Shown here in pieces: positions 17,026-25,824 of a DNA stretch of 64,000 bases; within the stretch, counting starts at the first letter, position 1; every line of letters starts with the position of its first letter. The position numbers and the translations under genes were made by a program. The stretch is from positions 1,116,001 to 1,180,000 of the forward strand of contig OZ244872.1 of assembly GCA_965221215.1 (NCBI GenBank), read 5' to 3'. The notes under the pieces were generated by a model that saw only the letters and a list, made by a program, of their open reading frames with translations, was not told the origin of the DNA and searched no databases. Source of the DNA: Aldehydirespirator sp965221215 (GTDB lineage Bacteria > Actinomycetota > Acidimicrobiia > Acidimicrobiales > Aldehydirespiratoraceae).

Positions 17026-17877
17026 GTGCGGGCTGATCTCAAGGGGCCGTCGTCGGCTGGGCTCATGTACTGCGACAGCGGCGGGGACGGGCCCGTGGTG
17101 GTCCTGCTGCACGGGGTGCTGAACAACGGCACGCTGTGGGACCCCGTCGTCGCCGGGCTGCGGGACCGCTACCGCTGCATCGTGCCCGAGCTGCCCTTCG
17201 GCGCTCACCGCACACCCATGCCCGACGACGCCGACCTCAGTCTCGAGTCGCTCGCCCGCATCATCGCCGGCTTCCTCGTCGAGCTCGACCTGCGCGACGT
17301 GACGCTGGTGTGCAACGACTGGGGCGGCGCCCAGCTCGTGGTCGCCCCCGGCGGCTCGGACCGCGTCGGCAGCCTGGTGCTGGTGTCCTGCGAGGCCTTC
17401 GACAACTACCCGCCGGGCATCCCCGGCCGGCTGCTGTGCCTCAACGCGTCGCTGCCCGGCGGCACCTTCCTCACCGCGCAGCTCCTGCGCCCCCGCCTGA
17501 TCAGGCACCTGCCGCTCACCTGCGGGGCGCTCACCAAGAAGCGCCTCCCCAACGACCAGTTCATGAGCCTGATCGAGCCGCTGCGCCACAACCCCAGAGT
17601 GCGGCGCGACCTCGACAAGTACCTCCGCAGCGTCCCCGGCAAGGCGCAACTGCTCGAATGGGCCGAACAGCAGCGCGCCTTCGACGGCCCCGTGCTCATC
17701 GTGTGGGCCCGCGAGGAGAAGCTGATGCCGCCCGAGCACGCCGTGCGCCTCGCCGAGCACTTCGACAACGCCGAGCTGGTGTGGGTCGACGACAGCCGCA
17801 CCCTCATCCCCTTCGACCAGCCCGAGGTCCTCACCGCCCACCTCGAAGAGTTCCTAGCCCGAACCACCACCCCCTGA
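17026..17877 (+). CDS. Alpha/beta-hydrolase, haloalkane-dehalogenase-like
   Basis: A 283-residue alpha/beta-hydrolase. The oxyanion region is LLHGVLNNG, and the nucleophile elbow CNDWGGAQ carries Asp rather than Ser, as in dehalogenases and epoxide hydrolases. Where those enzymes have the catalytic histidine, this protein reads DSRTLIPFDQPE, with Arg or Thr in place. Many relatives of this subgroup share that reading, so activity is uncertain. GTG at 17026 is the fold-consistent start. The ISL3-family element begins 73 bases downstream. Confidence 0.78.
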   Translation: MRADLKGPSSAGLMYCDSGGDGPVVVLLHGVLNNGTLWDPVVAGLRDRYRCIVPELPFGAHRTPMPDDADLSLESLARIIAGFLVELDLRDVTLVCNDWGGAQLVVAPGGSDRVGSLVLVSCEAFDNYPPGIPGRLLCLNASLPGGTFLTAQLLRPRLIRHLPLTCGALTKKRLPNDQFMSLIEPLRHNPRVRRDLDKYLRSVPGKAQLLEWAEQQRAFDGPVLIVWAREEKLMPPEHAVRLAEHFDNAELVWVDDSRTLIPFDQPEVLTAHLEEFLARTTTP

Positions 17878-17942
17878 CAGCGCTGGATGGGGTTCGACGG
17901 ATCACCGGGGCCAGAATGGGCGGCCCTGGTAGACGCGGGTCA

Positions 17943-17950
17943 GGTTTGCT
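17943..17950 (+). repeat. Target-site duplication GGTTTGCT, left copy
   Basis: Eight bases directly before the left end of the ISL3-family element, repeated at 19365-19372. Eight bases is the standard duplication for this family. Confidence 0.88.
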
Positions 17951-19364
17951 GGCTCTTCGCGTTTGAGGGTGGAGTAGGGGCAGCAGCCATCCGCGGTTGA
18001 ACGCGGGGGATCCCCCAGAATCGGCGCCGCCAAGGCAGCCGAAGACCTGGAGGATCCCGTGGAGTGCGACCCTACGCGCGTGTGTGAGCTGTTGGTGGGA
18101 TTGGGAGATGTGGAGGTGCTCGGCGTCGACGACGAGGATGGCGCGCCGCTGCGGGTGCACATCCGGCGGCGGGCGCCGAGGCCGGGCTGTGAGCGCTGTG
18201 GCGGACTGTTGTGGTCCAACGGTGGGAGGCAGGTCGAGTTGGTGGACCTGCCGGTGTTCGGCAGGCCCGCTCGGCTGGTGTGGCACAAGCGCCGCTGGCG
18301 GTGCGCGCGGCCGGGCTGTGAGGCGGTGACGGTCACCGAGCAGGATCCCGAGATAGCTCCACCGCGTGAGAAGCTGACTTCTCGCGCGGGCCGCTGGGCG
18401 ACCCGCCAGGCGGGTCTGGCGCGCCCTGTCGGGGAGGTCGCCGCTGAGCTGGGATGCAGCTGGCACCGGGTGAACGCGTCGGTGCGGCGCTGGGGAGAGG
18501 CGCTGCTCGATGCCGACACCGAACGGATCTCAGCCGTCGAGGCGCTGGGCTTCGATGAGACCTTGATGGGGCGCCGGGGCCGGTTCCGCGCCAAGTCCTG
18601 GGCGACCAGCATCGTCGACGTCGGCCGGGGCCAGTTGTTGGACATAGTCCCAGGCCGCACCGCCCAAGCGCCCACAAGTTGGCTTCTGAGGCGGCCCCGC
18701 TGGTGGCTGAAGCGCATCCGCTGGGCGGTGCTGGACCTCTCGGGCCCGTATCGGGCCGCGTTCGACACCGCGCTGCCCGACGCGGCCCAGGTCGCAGACC
18801 CGTTCCACGTCGTGCGGTTGGGCAACGACGCCCTCGACGAGGTCCGCCGCAGAGTCCAACAGCAGACCCTCGGGCACCGCGGCCGCAAGCACGACCCCCT
18901 GTATCGTGCCCGCAAGCTGCTCGTGTCCGCGTCTGAGAACATCACCGACTCCGGACGCATCCGGCTGCGAGGCCTGCTCGACGCCGGCGACCCCTACGGA
19001 GAGGTCCGCGACGCCTGGCACGCCAAAGAGACCCTCCGCAGCATCTATGACATCGACGACGCCGAAGCGGGCGCCGCCACCGTGGCCCAACTCGCCGGCG
19101 ACCTCCAGGACCCCGGCCTGCCCCCGGAGCTCAACCGGCTCGGCCGCACCATCTGGCGCTGGCGCATCCAGATCGCCAACTGGCACGCCGCCCAAGTCAC
19201 CAACGCAGCCACCGAAGCCGCCAACAACCTCATCAAACGGGTCAAACGCGCCGCGTTCGGGTTCACCAACTTCGCCAACTACCGAATCCGCGCCCTGCTG
19301 TATGCCGGCAAACCCAACTGGGCGCTGCTCGACACCCTCACTCCACCCTGATTCGCGAAGCGCC
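17951..19364 (+). mobile_element. ISL3-family insertion sequence, complete (1414 bp)
   Basis: Left end GGCTCTTCGCG...AGGGTGGAGT; right end on the reverse strand GGCGCTTCGCG...AGGGTGGAGT. GGCTCTTCG is the typical ISL3 terminus. It carries one transposase gene and is flanked by perfect GGTTTGCT duplications. Before insertion the target was the last codons of a convergent RHH gene whose native stop (TGA, reverse strand, 17940-17942) now lies on the far side of the element. Confidence 0.9.
18059..19351 (+). CDS. ISL3-family transposase
   Basis: A 430-residue transposase. The N-terminal zinc-finger region has paired cysteines (CERCGG and CARPGC). It is followed by an HTH and a DDE core with ALGFDETL, VADPFHVVRL and NLIKRVKRAAFGFTNFANYRIRAL, the ISL3 C-terminal signature. 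GTG at 18059 follows GGAGGATCCC. The reading frame is full length with no lesions, so the element could be active. Confidence 0.93.
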   Translation: MECDPTRVCELLVGLGDVEVLGVDDEDGAPLRVHIRRRAPRPGCERCGGLLWSNGGRQVELVDLPVFGRPARLVWHKRRWRCARPGCEAVTVTEQDPEIAPPREKLTSRAGRWATRQAGLARPVGEVAAELGCSWHRVNASVRRWGEALLDADTERISAVEALGFDETLMGRRGRFRAKSWATSIVDVGRGQLLDIVPGRTAQAPTSWLLRRPRWWLKRIRWAVLDLSGPYRAAFDTALPDAAQVADPFHVVRLGNDALDEVRRRVQQQTLGHRGRKHDPLYRARKLLVSASENITDSGRIRLRGLLDAGDPYGEVRDAWHAKETLRSIYDIDDAEAGAATVAQLAGDLQDPGLPPELNRLGRTIWRWRIQIANWHAAQVTNAATEAANNLIKRVKRAAFGFTNFANYRIRALLYAGKPNWALLDTLTPP

Positions 19365-19583
19365 GGTTTGCTGGGCCTGGAGCGAGAGATCGACGGCCCG
19401 GCGGATCCATGACGACACCGAACGGTCGTCCGCGTCAGCGGCCGCCTTGACCCGTTCGAGCATCTCCGGAGGGAACCGCACGGGCACCGGGTCGGTCATG
19501 CGCTGCTTGCTGCGCCGCGCCGGTCCCTGAGGCAGCTGGTTCTCGGGCCGGCCGTAGAACTCGTGTTCCTCGTCTGGGGTCAT
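19338..19583 (-). CDS. Ribbon-helix-helix protein with a tail supplied by the ISL3 element
   Basis: An 81-residue protein. Residues 30-70 (PVPVRFPPEMLERVKAAAD then SVSSWIRRAVDLSL) form a ribbon-helix-helix DNA-binding fold. The native protein would be 73 residues ending LQAQQT and a TGA. The ISL3 insertion moved that stop, so the frame now reads through the right inverted repeat and adds GASRIRVE before a stop inside the element. It starts five bases after the amidase stop on the same strand, so it is probably the last gene of that unit. No toxin partner is seen. Confidence 0.78.
   Translation of the reverse strand: MTPDEEHEFYGRPENQLPQGPARRSKQRMTDPVPVRFPPEMLERVKAAADADDRSVSSWIRRAVDLSLQAQQTGASRIRVE
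19365..19372 (+). repeat. Target-site duplication GGTTTGCT, right copy
   Basis: Directly after the right end of the ISL3-family element. In the RHH gene (reverse strand) it encodes the last native codons CAG CAA ACC. Confidence 0.88.
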
Positions 19584-19588
19584 GTCGC

Positions 19589-21016
19589 TCAGGCCGCGTC
19601 GAGAGATGGGCGGTGGGTGTTGAAGAAGGGGCCCTTACTGGCCTCTAGTGATGCGGCTAGGCGGTAGGGGACTGCGTCGGCGTTGACCGGGCCCACGATT
19701 TGCATGCCTATGGGCACTCCGGTTGAGGGGGACAGGCCTATGGGCACGCTCATCACTGGGAGCCGGCCCAGGATGTTGAACGGGTAGGTCATGCAGAAGT
19801 CGAGCTGGTCGCTGAGCTGCATCGGCTCGGTGTCGCTGGTGCGGCCCAGTTCGGCACCGATGTCGGTACGGGTCAGGGTGGGGCATATCAGCGCGTCGAA
19901 GCCCGCGCCGAACACTTTGGCCTGCAGTTCGGCGTACATGTGGTCGGCGTACTGCCAGCTCTGCCACCACTGCTGCACCGTCACCTCCGGCGAGTCCTCC
20001 AACCAGGCCCGGATGTAGGGGGTGAGTTGGTCTCGGCCGTCGGCGGGCAGCGTGCTGGCCAACAGGCTGCGGCTCAGGAAGTTCAGGTGGGTGACTGCCG
20101 TTGCCTCGGCCTCGCGGGTCCAGTCGAGGTCCACCGGCTCGCACTCGAGGCCGGCCTCGCCCAGGGTTGCCACCGCCGCAGACAGCGCCGCGGCCACCTC
20201 GGCGCTCACGTCGAAGTAGCCCAACTCCGCGCTCACCGCCGCCCGCATTCGGTGCCCCGACGGCACCGGCTCGGGCAGCCGGTACGGCTCCAGCGAGAAC
20301 ATGTCCGTCTCCCACGGGCCGGCCAGCGCGTTCTCGAAAAGCGCCGAGTCGCCCACCGTACGGGCCATCGGGCCCGACGCCGCATACCACTCTCGGTTCC
20401 ACGGCCACTCCTCGGGCACCCGCCCCCACGGAGGCTTGAAGCCCACCAAGCCGTTCAGCGACGACGGGATCCGGATCGACCCGGCGATGTCGGAGCCCGT
20501 CGCCAGCGTCGCGCTGCCCGCGGCCAGGCTCGCTCCCGAGCCGCCCGACGACCCCCCGCAGGTGAGCGCCGGGTTCCACGGATTGCGGGTCACGCCGTGC
20601 AAGTGCGACCAGGTCACCGCCGCCATCGAGAACTCAGGCGTGGTGGTGCGGGCATGGACGATCGCCCCCGCTTCAATCAGGCGCTGCGCGAACGGGTCGG
20701 TGCTGGCGGCGATCTGATCGGCGAACAGCAGCGAGCCCTCGGTGGCCCGCTGCCCCTCGATGTGGACCTCGTCTTTCACCGCCAGCGCCAGCCCCTCCAG
20801 CGGGCGGTTTTGGCCTCTCGCATAGGCATCGGCCGCGTCGCCTGCCGCCGCCAGAGCCTCCTCGAAGAAAGTGTCGGTGAAGGCGTTGACGGTTGGCTCG
20901 ACCTGCTCGGCCCGGGCGATCACCGCCTCCATCAGCTCCCGCGGCGACAGTTCCCCGCGGCGGAACAAGCCGACCGCGTCGACCGCCGACAAGTAGTGCA
21001 GATCGCCAGCGGACAC
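19589..21016 (-). CDS. Amidase (amidase-signature family)
   Basis: A 475-residue amidase-signature enzyme. The Ser-cisSer-Lys triad is visible: Lys in LAVKDEVHIEG (about residue 80), and the Gly/Ser-rich CGGSSGGSGASLAAG followed by TGSDIAGSIRIPS with the nucleophile. The family hydrolyses amides, nitrile-derived amides or Glu-tRNA(Gln) partners; no gatB is nearby, so it is a catabolic amidase of unknown substrate. It is divergent from the hydrolase at 21078 and shares a 60-base promoter region with it. Confidence 0.9.
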   Translation of the reverse strand: MSAGDLHYLSAVDAVGLFRRGELSPRELMEAVIARAEQVEPTVNAFTDTFFEEALAAAGDAADAYARGQNRPLEGLALAVKDEVHIEGQRATEGSLLFADQIAASTDPFAQRLIEAGAIVHARTTTPEFSMAAVTWSHLHGVTRNPWNPALTCGGSSGGSGASLAAGSATLATGSDIAGSIRIPSSLNGLVGFKPPWGRVPEEWPWNREWYAASGPMARTVGDSALFENALAGPWETDMFSLEPYRLPEPVPSGHRMRAAVSAELGYFDVSAEVAAALSAAVATLGEAGLECEPVDLDWTREAEATAVTHLNFLSRSLLASTLPADGRDQLTPYIRAWLEDSPEVTVQQWWQSWQYADHMYAELQAKVFGAGFDALICPTLTRTDIGAELGRTSDTEPMQLSDQLDFCMTYPFNILGRLPVMSVPIGLSPSTGVPIGMQIVGPVNADAVPYRLAASLEASKGPFFNTHRPSLDAA

Positions 21017-21077
21017 CCGACGAGCCTAGAAGTCGAGCGAGCGCAAACTGGTTGGCGGTGGGTGGCAAGATGGGGAG

Positions 21078-22037
21078 ATGGGCATCAGGCTTGAAGATCA
21101 TCTCGACGCCGACCATCTCGCCGTGCTGGAGGCCATTCCCGCCGACCTGCTCGACCTGTCCGACGTGGCCGCGGCCCGGGCTCGGTGGGCCGGCCACATG
21201 GCTCAGGCACCCGCCCCCGAGATCGACGACTCGATAGAGATCACCGACCATCACACCCTCACCGGCGACGGCCATCGGCTGCTCGTGCGGGTCTACCGCC
21301 GTCGGCAGCGGCGCCCCGACAGCCCGGCCCTGTACTCGATACACGGCGGCGGCATGGTGATGGGCAACGTCGACATGAACGACGCCCGCTGCGCGGCCAT
21401 CGCACAGCACCTCGACATCGTGGTGGCCTCCGTCGACTACCGGCTGGCCCCCGAGTTCCCGTACCCGACCCCGCTGGAGGACTGCTACCGCGGCCTTCTG
21501 TGGCTCTTCGAGCAGGCCGGGGCGTTCGGCCTGAACCCGGACCGCATCGCCGTCGGCGGAGGCAGCGCAGGCGGCGGCCTCGCGGCCGGACTGGCCCTGC
21601 TGGCCCGCGATCGCAAGGAAGTCAGCCCCTGCTTCCAGCTGCTCACGTTCCCGATGCTCGACGACCGCAACCAGACGCCGTCCAGTCACATGGTCGACGA
21701 TCCCCGGATCTGGAGCCGCAGCGCCAACATCGCCGGATGGTCCGCCTACCTCGAGGGCCGCAACGGCACCGACGACGTTCCGGCCTACGCCGCGCCGGCA
21801 CGGGCTACCGACCTGGCTGGACTCCCGCCCGCCATCATCACCGTCGGCAGCCTCGACATCTTCGTCGACGAGGACATCGCCTACGCCCAAGCGCTGCTGG
21901 GCGCCGGAGTGCGGTGCGAACTGCACGTGTATCCGGGAGCGTTCCACGGCTCGAACTTCTCGGTCCCCAACTCCGACATCTCACAGCGTTGGAACCGCGA
22001 CGAGCGGGCCGCACTCCACCGGGCCCTGAACGCCTAG
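21078..22037 (+). CDS. Alpha/beta-hydrolase fold-3 (hormone-sensitive-lipase type)
   Basis: A 319-residue esterase. The HGGG oxyanion motif (IHGGGMVMG, near residue 93), nucleophile elbow GGSAGG (around 161), Asp in GSLDIFVDE and His in GAFHGSN complete the HSL-family machinery. It likely hydrolyses short acyl esters in the cytoplasm. Divergent from the amidase; convergent with the PIN toxin that follows. Confidence 0.9.
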   Translation: MGIRLEDHLDADHLAVLEAIPADLLDLSDVAAARARWAGHMAQAPAPEIDDSIEITDHHTLTGDGHRLLVRVYRRRQRRPDSPALYSIHGGGMVMGNVDMNDARCAAIAQHLDIVVASVDYRLAPEFPYPTPLEDCYRGLLWLFEQAGAFGLNPDRIAVGGGSAGGGLAAGLALLARDRKEVSPCFQLLTFPMLDDRNQTPSSHMVDDPRIWSRSANIAGWSAYLEGRNGTDDVPAYAAPARATDLAGLPPAIITVGSLDIFVDEDIAYAQALLGAGVRCELHVYPGAFHGSNFSVPNSDISQRWNRDERAALHRALNA

Positions 22038-22058
22038 CCAGCGAACGGCGCCTGGAGA

Positions 22059-22484
22059 TCACAGCGGGTTCCGCCAACGCAGTCCTGGAAAGCGGGCGAA
22101 GTCGCTGTCGTTGGAATGGACCTCGGCTTGATATTCGATGGCCAGCGTGGCGATGTGGGCGTCGGTGACGAGATTGGCACCCACGCCGGCGGCTGTCAGC
22201 ATGTCTCGAAGAATCGTGAGGTGCTGCGTGCCCGGGTTCAGCGGCACAACGCTGGGCGAGCGGAACCATTCGGCCATAAGGTCAACGGCGACCTCGGGCG
22301 CCGCCGGAGTTTCGAGCACGCTCGGGTGGGTGAGCAGGCGCACGAAACCGGTCGCCACGATCCACGGAATCCCGACCCGCTCCGAGCCGTTGACCAGAGC
22401 CTCCCACCACCTGCGGGCTGGCTCGTGCAGTGGCGCTCCCAAATTGTGGGCGTAGACGAGCAGGTTGAGATCCGGGACGATCAC
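22059..22484 (-). CDS. PIN-domain toxin (VapC-like)
   Basis: A 141-residue PIN protein. It begins MIVPDLNLLVYAHN with the first acid and has ANLVTDAHIATLAIE and SNDSDFARFPGLRWRNPL at the end, a pattern typical of mycobacterial-type VapC. Its start overlaps the antitoxin stop by four bases. Predicted ribonuclease; target unknown. Confidence 0.88.
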   Translation of the reverse strand: MIVPDLNLLVYAHNLGAPLHEPARRWWEALVNGSERVGIPWIVATGFVRLLTHPSVLETPAAPEVAVDLMAEWFRSPSVVPLNPGTQHLTILRDMLTAAGVGANLVTDAHIATLAIEYQAEVHSNDSDFARFPGLRWRNPL

Positions 22485-22738
22485 TGCCGCGGTGGGCCGG
22501 TGAAGTCGGCGGCCTCAAGCGAGTCGTTGAGCTGGTTCAGCCGCAACGGATCGACTCCGGGCCTGAAACCGCTGTGGTGGGGCTGAACCTCGTATTTGGG
22601 GCCTGCCGCGGCTAGCGCTGGTGACAGGCCCCGCCTGAGGGTGTCGTTGACAACCTGCTTGAACGGCTGGTCTCGATGACGGGCCTGTGCCTTGAGGGCC
22701 GCGGCCAGGTCATCATCGAGAGTCAGTGTTGTACGCAT
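22481..22738 (-). CDS. VapB-like ribbon-helix-helix antitoxin
   Basis: An 85-residue antitoxin. The N-terminal MRTTLTLDDDLAAALKAQA is the RHH strand and helix. The C-terminal part (RLNQLNDSLEAADF) would neutralise the toxin. It is translationally coupled to the PIN gene by ATGA. The AT-rich stretch just upstream (around 22739-22780) is the likely autoregulated promoter. Confidence 0.86.
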   Translation of the reverse strand: MRTTLTLDDDLAAALKAQARHRDQPFKQVVNDTLRRGLSPALAAAGPKYEVQPHHSGFRPGVDPLRLNQLNDSLEAADFTGPPRQ

Positions 22739-22884
22739 AGAGTCATCATATCAGCACAAATAGATGATGTTTAGATGTCTCATCGGACCAAATCCTGACA
22801 TCGCGGCAGTGACACGGGCGAGACGCATGGGGGCTGGTTACCCGGTGAGTGCCGTGCGGCGGGGAGCGCGTAGCTTGGCGGCCT

Positions 22885-24732
22885 ATGGCTGACACCGGTG
22901 CCACCGCACCTCGTCGGATGCATCCTGCGGCTGATCCGGGGCCGGGGCGGGGCGGGCTGCGGTCGTCGGGGTGGTTCGACATCGTGGACGACCCGCTCAT
23001 GTCGGGGATCTATCTGGAGCGCTACGCCAACTACGGGCTCACCCGCGAGGAGCTCCAGTCCGACAAGCCCAAGATCGGGATCGCCCAGACCGGCTCGGAC
23101 CTGTCGCCGTGCAACCGCCACCACCTCGAGCTGGCCAAGCGGGTTCGGGAGGGGATCCGCGACGCGGGCGGGATCGCCTTCGAGTTCGGCGTGCACCCCA
23201 TCCAGGAGACCGGCAAGCGTCCCACCGCCGCCCTCGACCGCAACCTGGCCTACCTGAGCATCGTCGAGGTCCTGCAGGGCTATCCCCTCGACGGCGCGGT
23301 GCTCACCATCGGCTGCGACAAGACCACCCCGGCGTGTCTGATGGCCGCGGCCACCGTCAACCTGCCCGCCATCGCCCTGTCGGTCGGACCGATGCTCAAC
23401 GGCTGGCACAACGGCGAGCGCACCGGCTCGGGCACCATCATCTGGAAGGCCCGCGAGTTCTACGCCGCCGGCGAGATCGACGAGCCCGGCTTCATCGACC
23501 TGGTGGCCTCGGCCGCCCCGTCGACGGGCTACTGCTCCACCATGGGCACCGCCACCACCATGAACTGCCTGGCCGAGGCGCTGGGAATGCAACTGCCCGG
23601 CTCGGCCGCCATTCCCGCGCCGTACCGGGAGCGGGGCCAGGCCGCCTACCGCACCGGGGTCCGCATCGTGGAGATGGTGCGAGAGGATCTGCGCCCCGCC
23701 GACATCATGACCCGAGAGGCCTTCGAGAACGCGGTGGTGGTGAACTCCGCCATCGGCGGGTCGTCCAACGCACCGATCCACCTCAACGCTGTCGCCGCCC
23801 ACCTCGGCGTCGTCCTCGACAACGACGACTGGCAGAAGCACGGGCTGGCCGTGCCGCTGCTGGTGAACCTGATGCCCGCGGGGGAGTACCTCGGCGAGGA
23901 CTTCCACCACGCCGGAGGGGTGCCCGCGGTGGTGGGCGAGCTGATCCGGGGCGGGCTGCTGCCCCATCCCGAGGCCGTCACCGCCAACGGGCGCACCATC
24001 GGCGAGAACTGCGAGAGCGTCCGCGTCGCCGACCGGAACGTGATCCGCACCGCGGCGGAGCCGCTGGTGGTCGACGCAGGGTTCGTGCACCTGTCGGGCA
24101 ACCTGTTCGACAGCGCCATCATGAAGACCAGCGTGATCTCCGAGGAGTTCCGCCGGCGCTACCTGTCCGATCCCGATGACCCCGACGCCTTCGAGGGCCG
24201 TGCCGTGGTGTTTGACGGACCCGAGGACTACCGGGCCCGCATCGAGGACCCCGACCTCGACATCGACGAGCACTGCATGCTGATTGTGCGCGGCGCCGGC
24301 CCGGTGGGCTACCCCGGCTCGGCCGAGGCGGTGAACATGCAGCCCCCGGCCGCGTTGCTGGTGCGGGGGGTGCACTCGCTGCCGTGCATCGGCGACGGCC
24401 GCCAGTCGGGAACCTCGGGGTCGCCCTCGATCCTCAACGCCTCGCCGGAGGCCGCGGTGGGCGGCGGGCTGGCGCTATTGCGAAGCGGCGACCGGATCCG
24501 CATCGACCTGCGCCGGGGCCGGGCCGACATGCTCGTCGACGAGGCCGAGCTAGAGCGCCGCCGGAGCGAGATGGAGGCCTCGGGCGGCTACCCGGTGCCG
24601 GAGTCGCACACCCCCTGGCAGGAGATCCAGCGGTCGATGGTCACCCAGATGGACGAGGGCATGGTCCTGCGCCCCGCCCTCAAGTACCGCGACACCGCCC
24701 GCACCCACGGCCTACCCCGCCACAACCACTGA
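22885..24732 (+). CDS. IlvD/EDD-family dehydratase, probably for a sugar acid
   Basis: A 615-residue member of the dihydroxy-acid / phosphogluconate dehydratase family. Iron-sulfur cysteines appear in GSDLSPCNRHH and IGCDKTTPACLM, with a third in STGYCSTMGTA. IGGSSNAPIHL and the C-terminal GRQSGTSGSPSILN are family hallmarks. The neighbouring DenD-like dehydrogenase and SDR suggest an aldonate substrate such as arabinonate or xylonate rather than branched-chain amino-acid synthesis; this is inference. ATG at 22885 is chosen because the 12 codons before it have no conserved features. Confidence 0.85.
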   Translation: MADTGATAPRRMHPAADPGPGRGGLRSSGWFDIVDDPLMSGIYLERYANYGLTREELQSDKPKIGIAQTGSDLSPCNRHHLELAKRVREGIRDAGGIAFEFGVHPIQETGKRPTAALDRNLAYLSIVEVLQGYPLDGAVLTIGCDKTTPACLMAAATVNLPAIALSVGPMLNGWHNGERTGSGTIIWKAREFYAAGEIDEPGFIDLVASAAPSTGYCSTMGTATTMNCLAEALGMQLPGSAAIPAPYRERGQAAYRTGVRIVEMVREDLRPADIMTREAFENAVVVNSAIGGSSNAPIHLNAVAAHLGVVLDNDDWQKHGLAVPLLVNLMPAGEYLGEDFHHAGGVPAVVGELIRGGLLPHPEAVTANGRTIGENCESVRVADRNVIRTAAEPLVVDAGFVHLSGNLFDSAIMKTSVISEEFRRRYLSDPDDPDAFEGRAVVFDGPEDYRARIEDPDLDIDEHCMLIVRGAGPVGYPGSAEAVNMQPPAALLVRGVHSLPCIGDGRQSGTSGSPSILNASPEAAVGGGLALLRSGDRIRIDLRRGRADMLVDEAELERRRSEMEASGGYPVPESHTPWQEIQRSMVTQMDEGMVLRPALKYRDTARTHGLPRHNH

Positions 24733-24740
24733 GCTCCCGC

Positions 24741-25703
24741 TCACGCCGGCTCGTCAAGGTCGTCTTCGATGTAGGCTTGGATTATTGCTTTGTAGCTGTT
24801 GTCGGGTTTGAATCCGAGGGCTTCGGCTCGGGCGGTGTCGAAGCGTGAGGGCCAGCCCGCGACTATGGCTGCCACCGCCGGGTCGGGGGCGTCGACTACC
24901 AGTCCTGCCGCTTCGGGGCCGGCTACCTGTTCGAGGGCCGCTATCTGCTCTCCCACCGTTACCGATACTGCTGGCATGGTCAGGTTGCGGCGGCCCTCCA
25001 GGCGCGCCGTGTCTAGCTCGGCGGCGTGGACCAGGAACCCGACCGCGGCCTGGGGGCTGGCGTGAGGGTGGCGAACGTCGCGGCTTACCGGCAGTTCGGC
25101 CTCCTGGCCGGCCAGAGGCTCGCGGATGATGCCCGAGAAGAAGCTGGAGGCGGCTGCGTTGGGGGCGCCGGTGCGCACGCTCACCGTTGGCAGCCGGATC
25201 CCGATGCCGTCGAAGAAGCCCCGGCGGCTGTAGTCGGCCAGCAGCGCCTCGCCGATCAGCTTCTGGGCGCCGTAAGAGGTGAGCGGGGTGGGATGGAAGT
25301 CGTCGGGTATCGGATCGGGGAACGGGGCCCCGAACACCGCGATGGACGACGCGAAGACCACCCTGGGGGTGCCGGGGCGATTTCGGACAGCCTCGAACAG
25401 CCGCCGGGTGCCGTCGAGGTTCACCGCCATGCCCTTGTCGAAGTCGGCCTCGGCCTCGGCGGAGACCACCGCGGCCAGATGGAACACCACGCCGGGGTCC
25501 AGCGCCATGAGGCTCTCGGCCTCGCCCGGCTGCGACAGGTCGGCCGTATGGACCGTGCAGGTGTGCGACTCGGCCGACGCCTCGACCATGTCGACAAGAT
25601 CAATCGCATCGATGGCTTCGCCTTGCAGCTGCCCCCGCTCTAGCAGCCTCCGGGTCAGCTTGCGGCCGAGCATGCCCGCACCGCCGGTGATCAAGACCCG
25701 CAC
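24741..25703 (-). CDS. Extended SDR, DenD-like (D-erythronate dehydrogenase family)
   Basis: A 320-residue extended short-chain dehydrogenase. It starts MRVLITGGAGMLGRKL (NAD-binding GxxGxxG), has FHLAAVVS, SSIAVFG and the catalytic SYGAQK, and ends in the substrate domain typical of DenD. DenD oxidises D-erythronate at C2. It is convergent with the dehydratase gene eight bases away and lies downstream of another SDR on the same strand, so a sugar-acid catabolic role is plausible. Confidence 0.78.
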   Translation of the reverse strand: MRVLITGGAGMLGRKLTRRLLERGQLQGEAIDAIDLVDMVEASAESHTCTVHTADLSQPGEAESLMALDPGVVFHLAAVVSAEAEADFDKGMAVNLDGTRRLFEAVRNRPGTPRVVFASSIAVFGAPFPDPIPDDFHPTPLTSYGAQKLIGEALLADYSRRGFFDGIGIRLPTVSVRTGAPNAAASSFFSGIIREPLAGQEAELPVSRDVRHPHASPQAAVGFLVHAAELDTARLEGRRNLTMPAVSVTVGEQIAALEQVAGPEAAGLVVDAPDPAVAAIVAGWPSRFDTARAEALGFKPDNSYKAIIQAYIEDDLDEPA

Positions 25704-25824
25704 CGCCCTCAGCCCTGGGCGTTCGATGGGGGAGCGGGGTTCGCCTTCGGTTCCGGCCGGTCAGTGGGGTTGGCCGTAGTGGACACCGTCAGGCGGGCGT
25801 GGGGTGGGGGAGCGGGGGTCATTG

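Noticed and set aside
17026..17877. Missing catalytic His in the Asp-type alpha/beta-hydrolase as a novelty
   Set aside because: The DSxTLIPxDQP reading is common in related actinobacterial proteins as far as I recall, so it is a subgroup trait.
22780..24375. Long minus-strand open frame opposite the IlvD/EDD gene
   Set aside because: Gly/His/Val-rich shadow of a high-GC gene with clear motifs on the other strand. The same holds for 29793-31163, 45587-47560 and 27113-28885.
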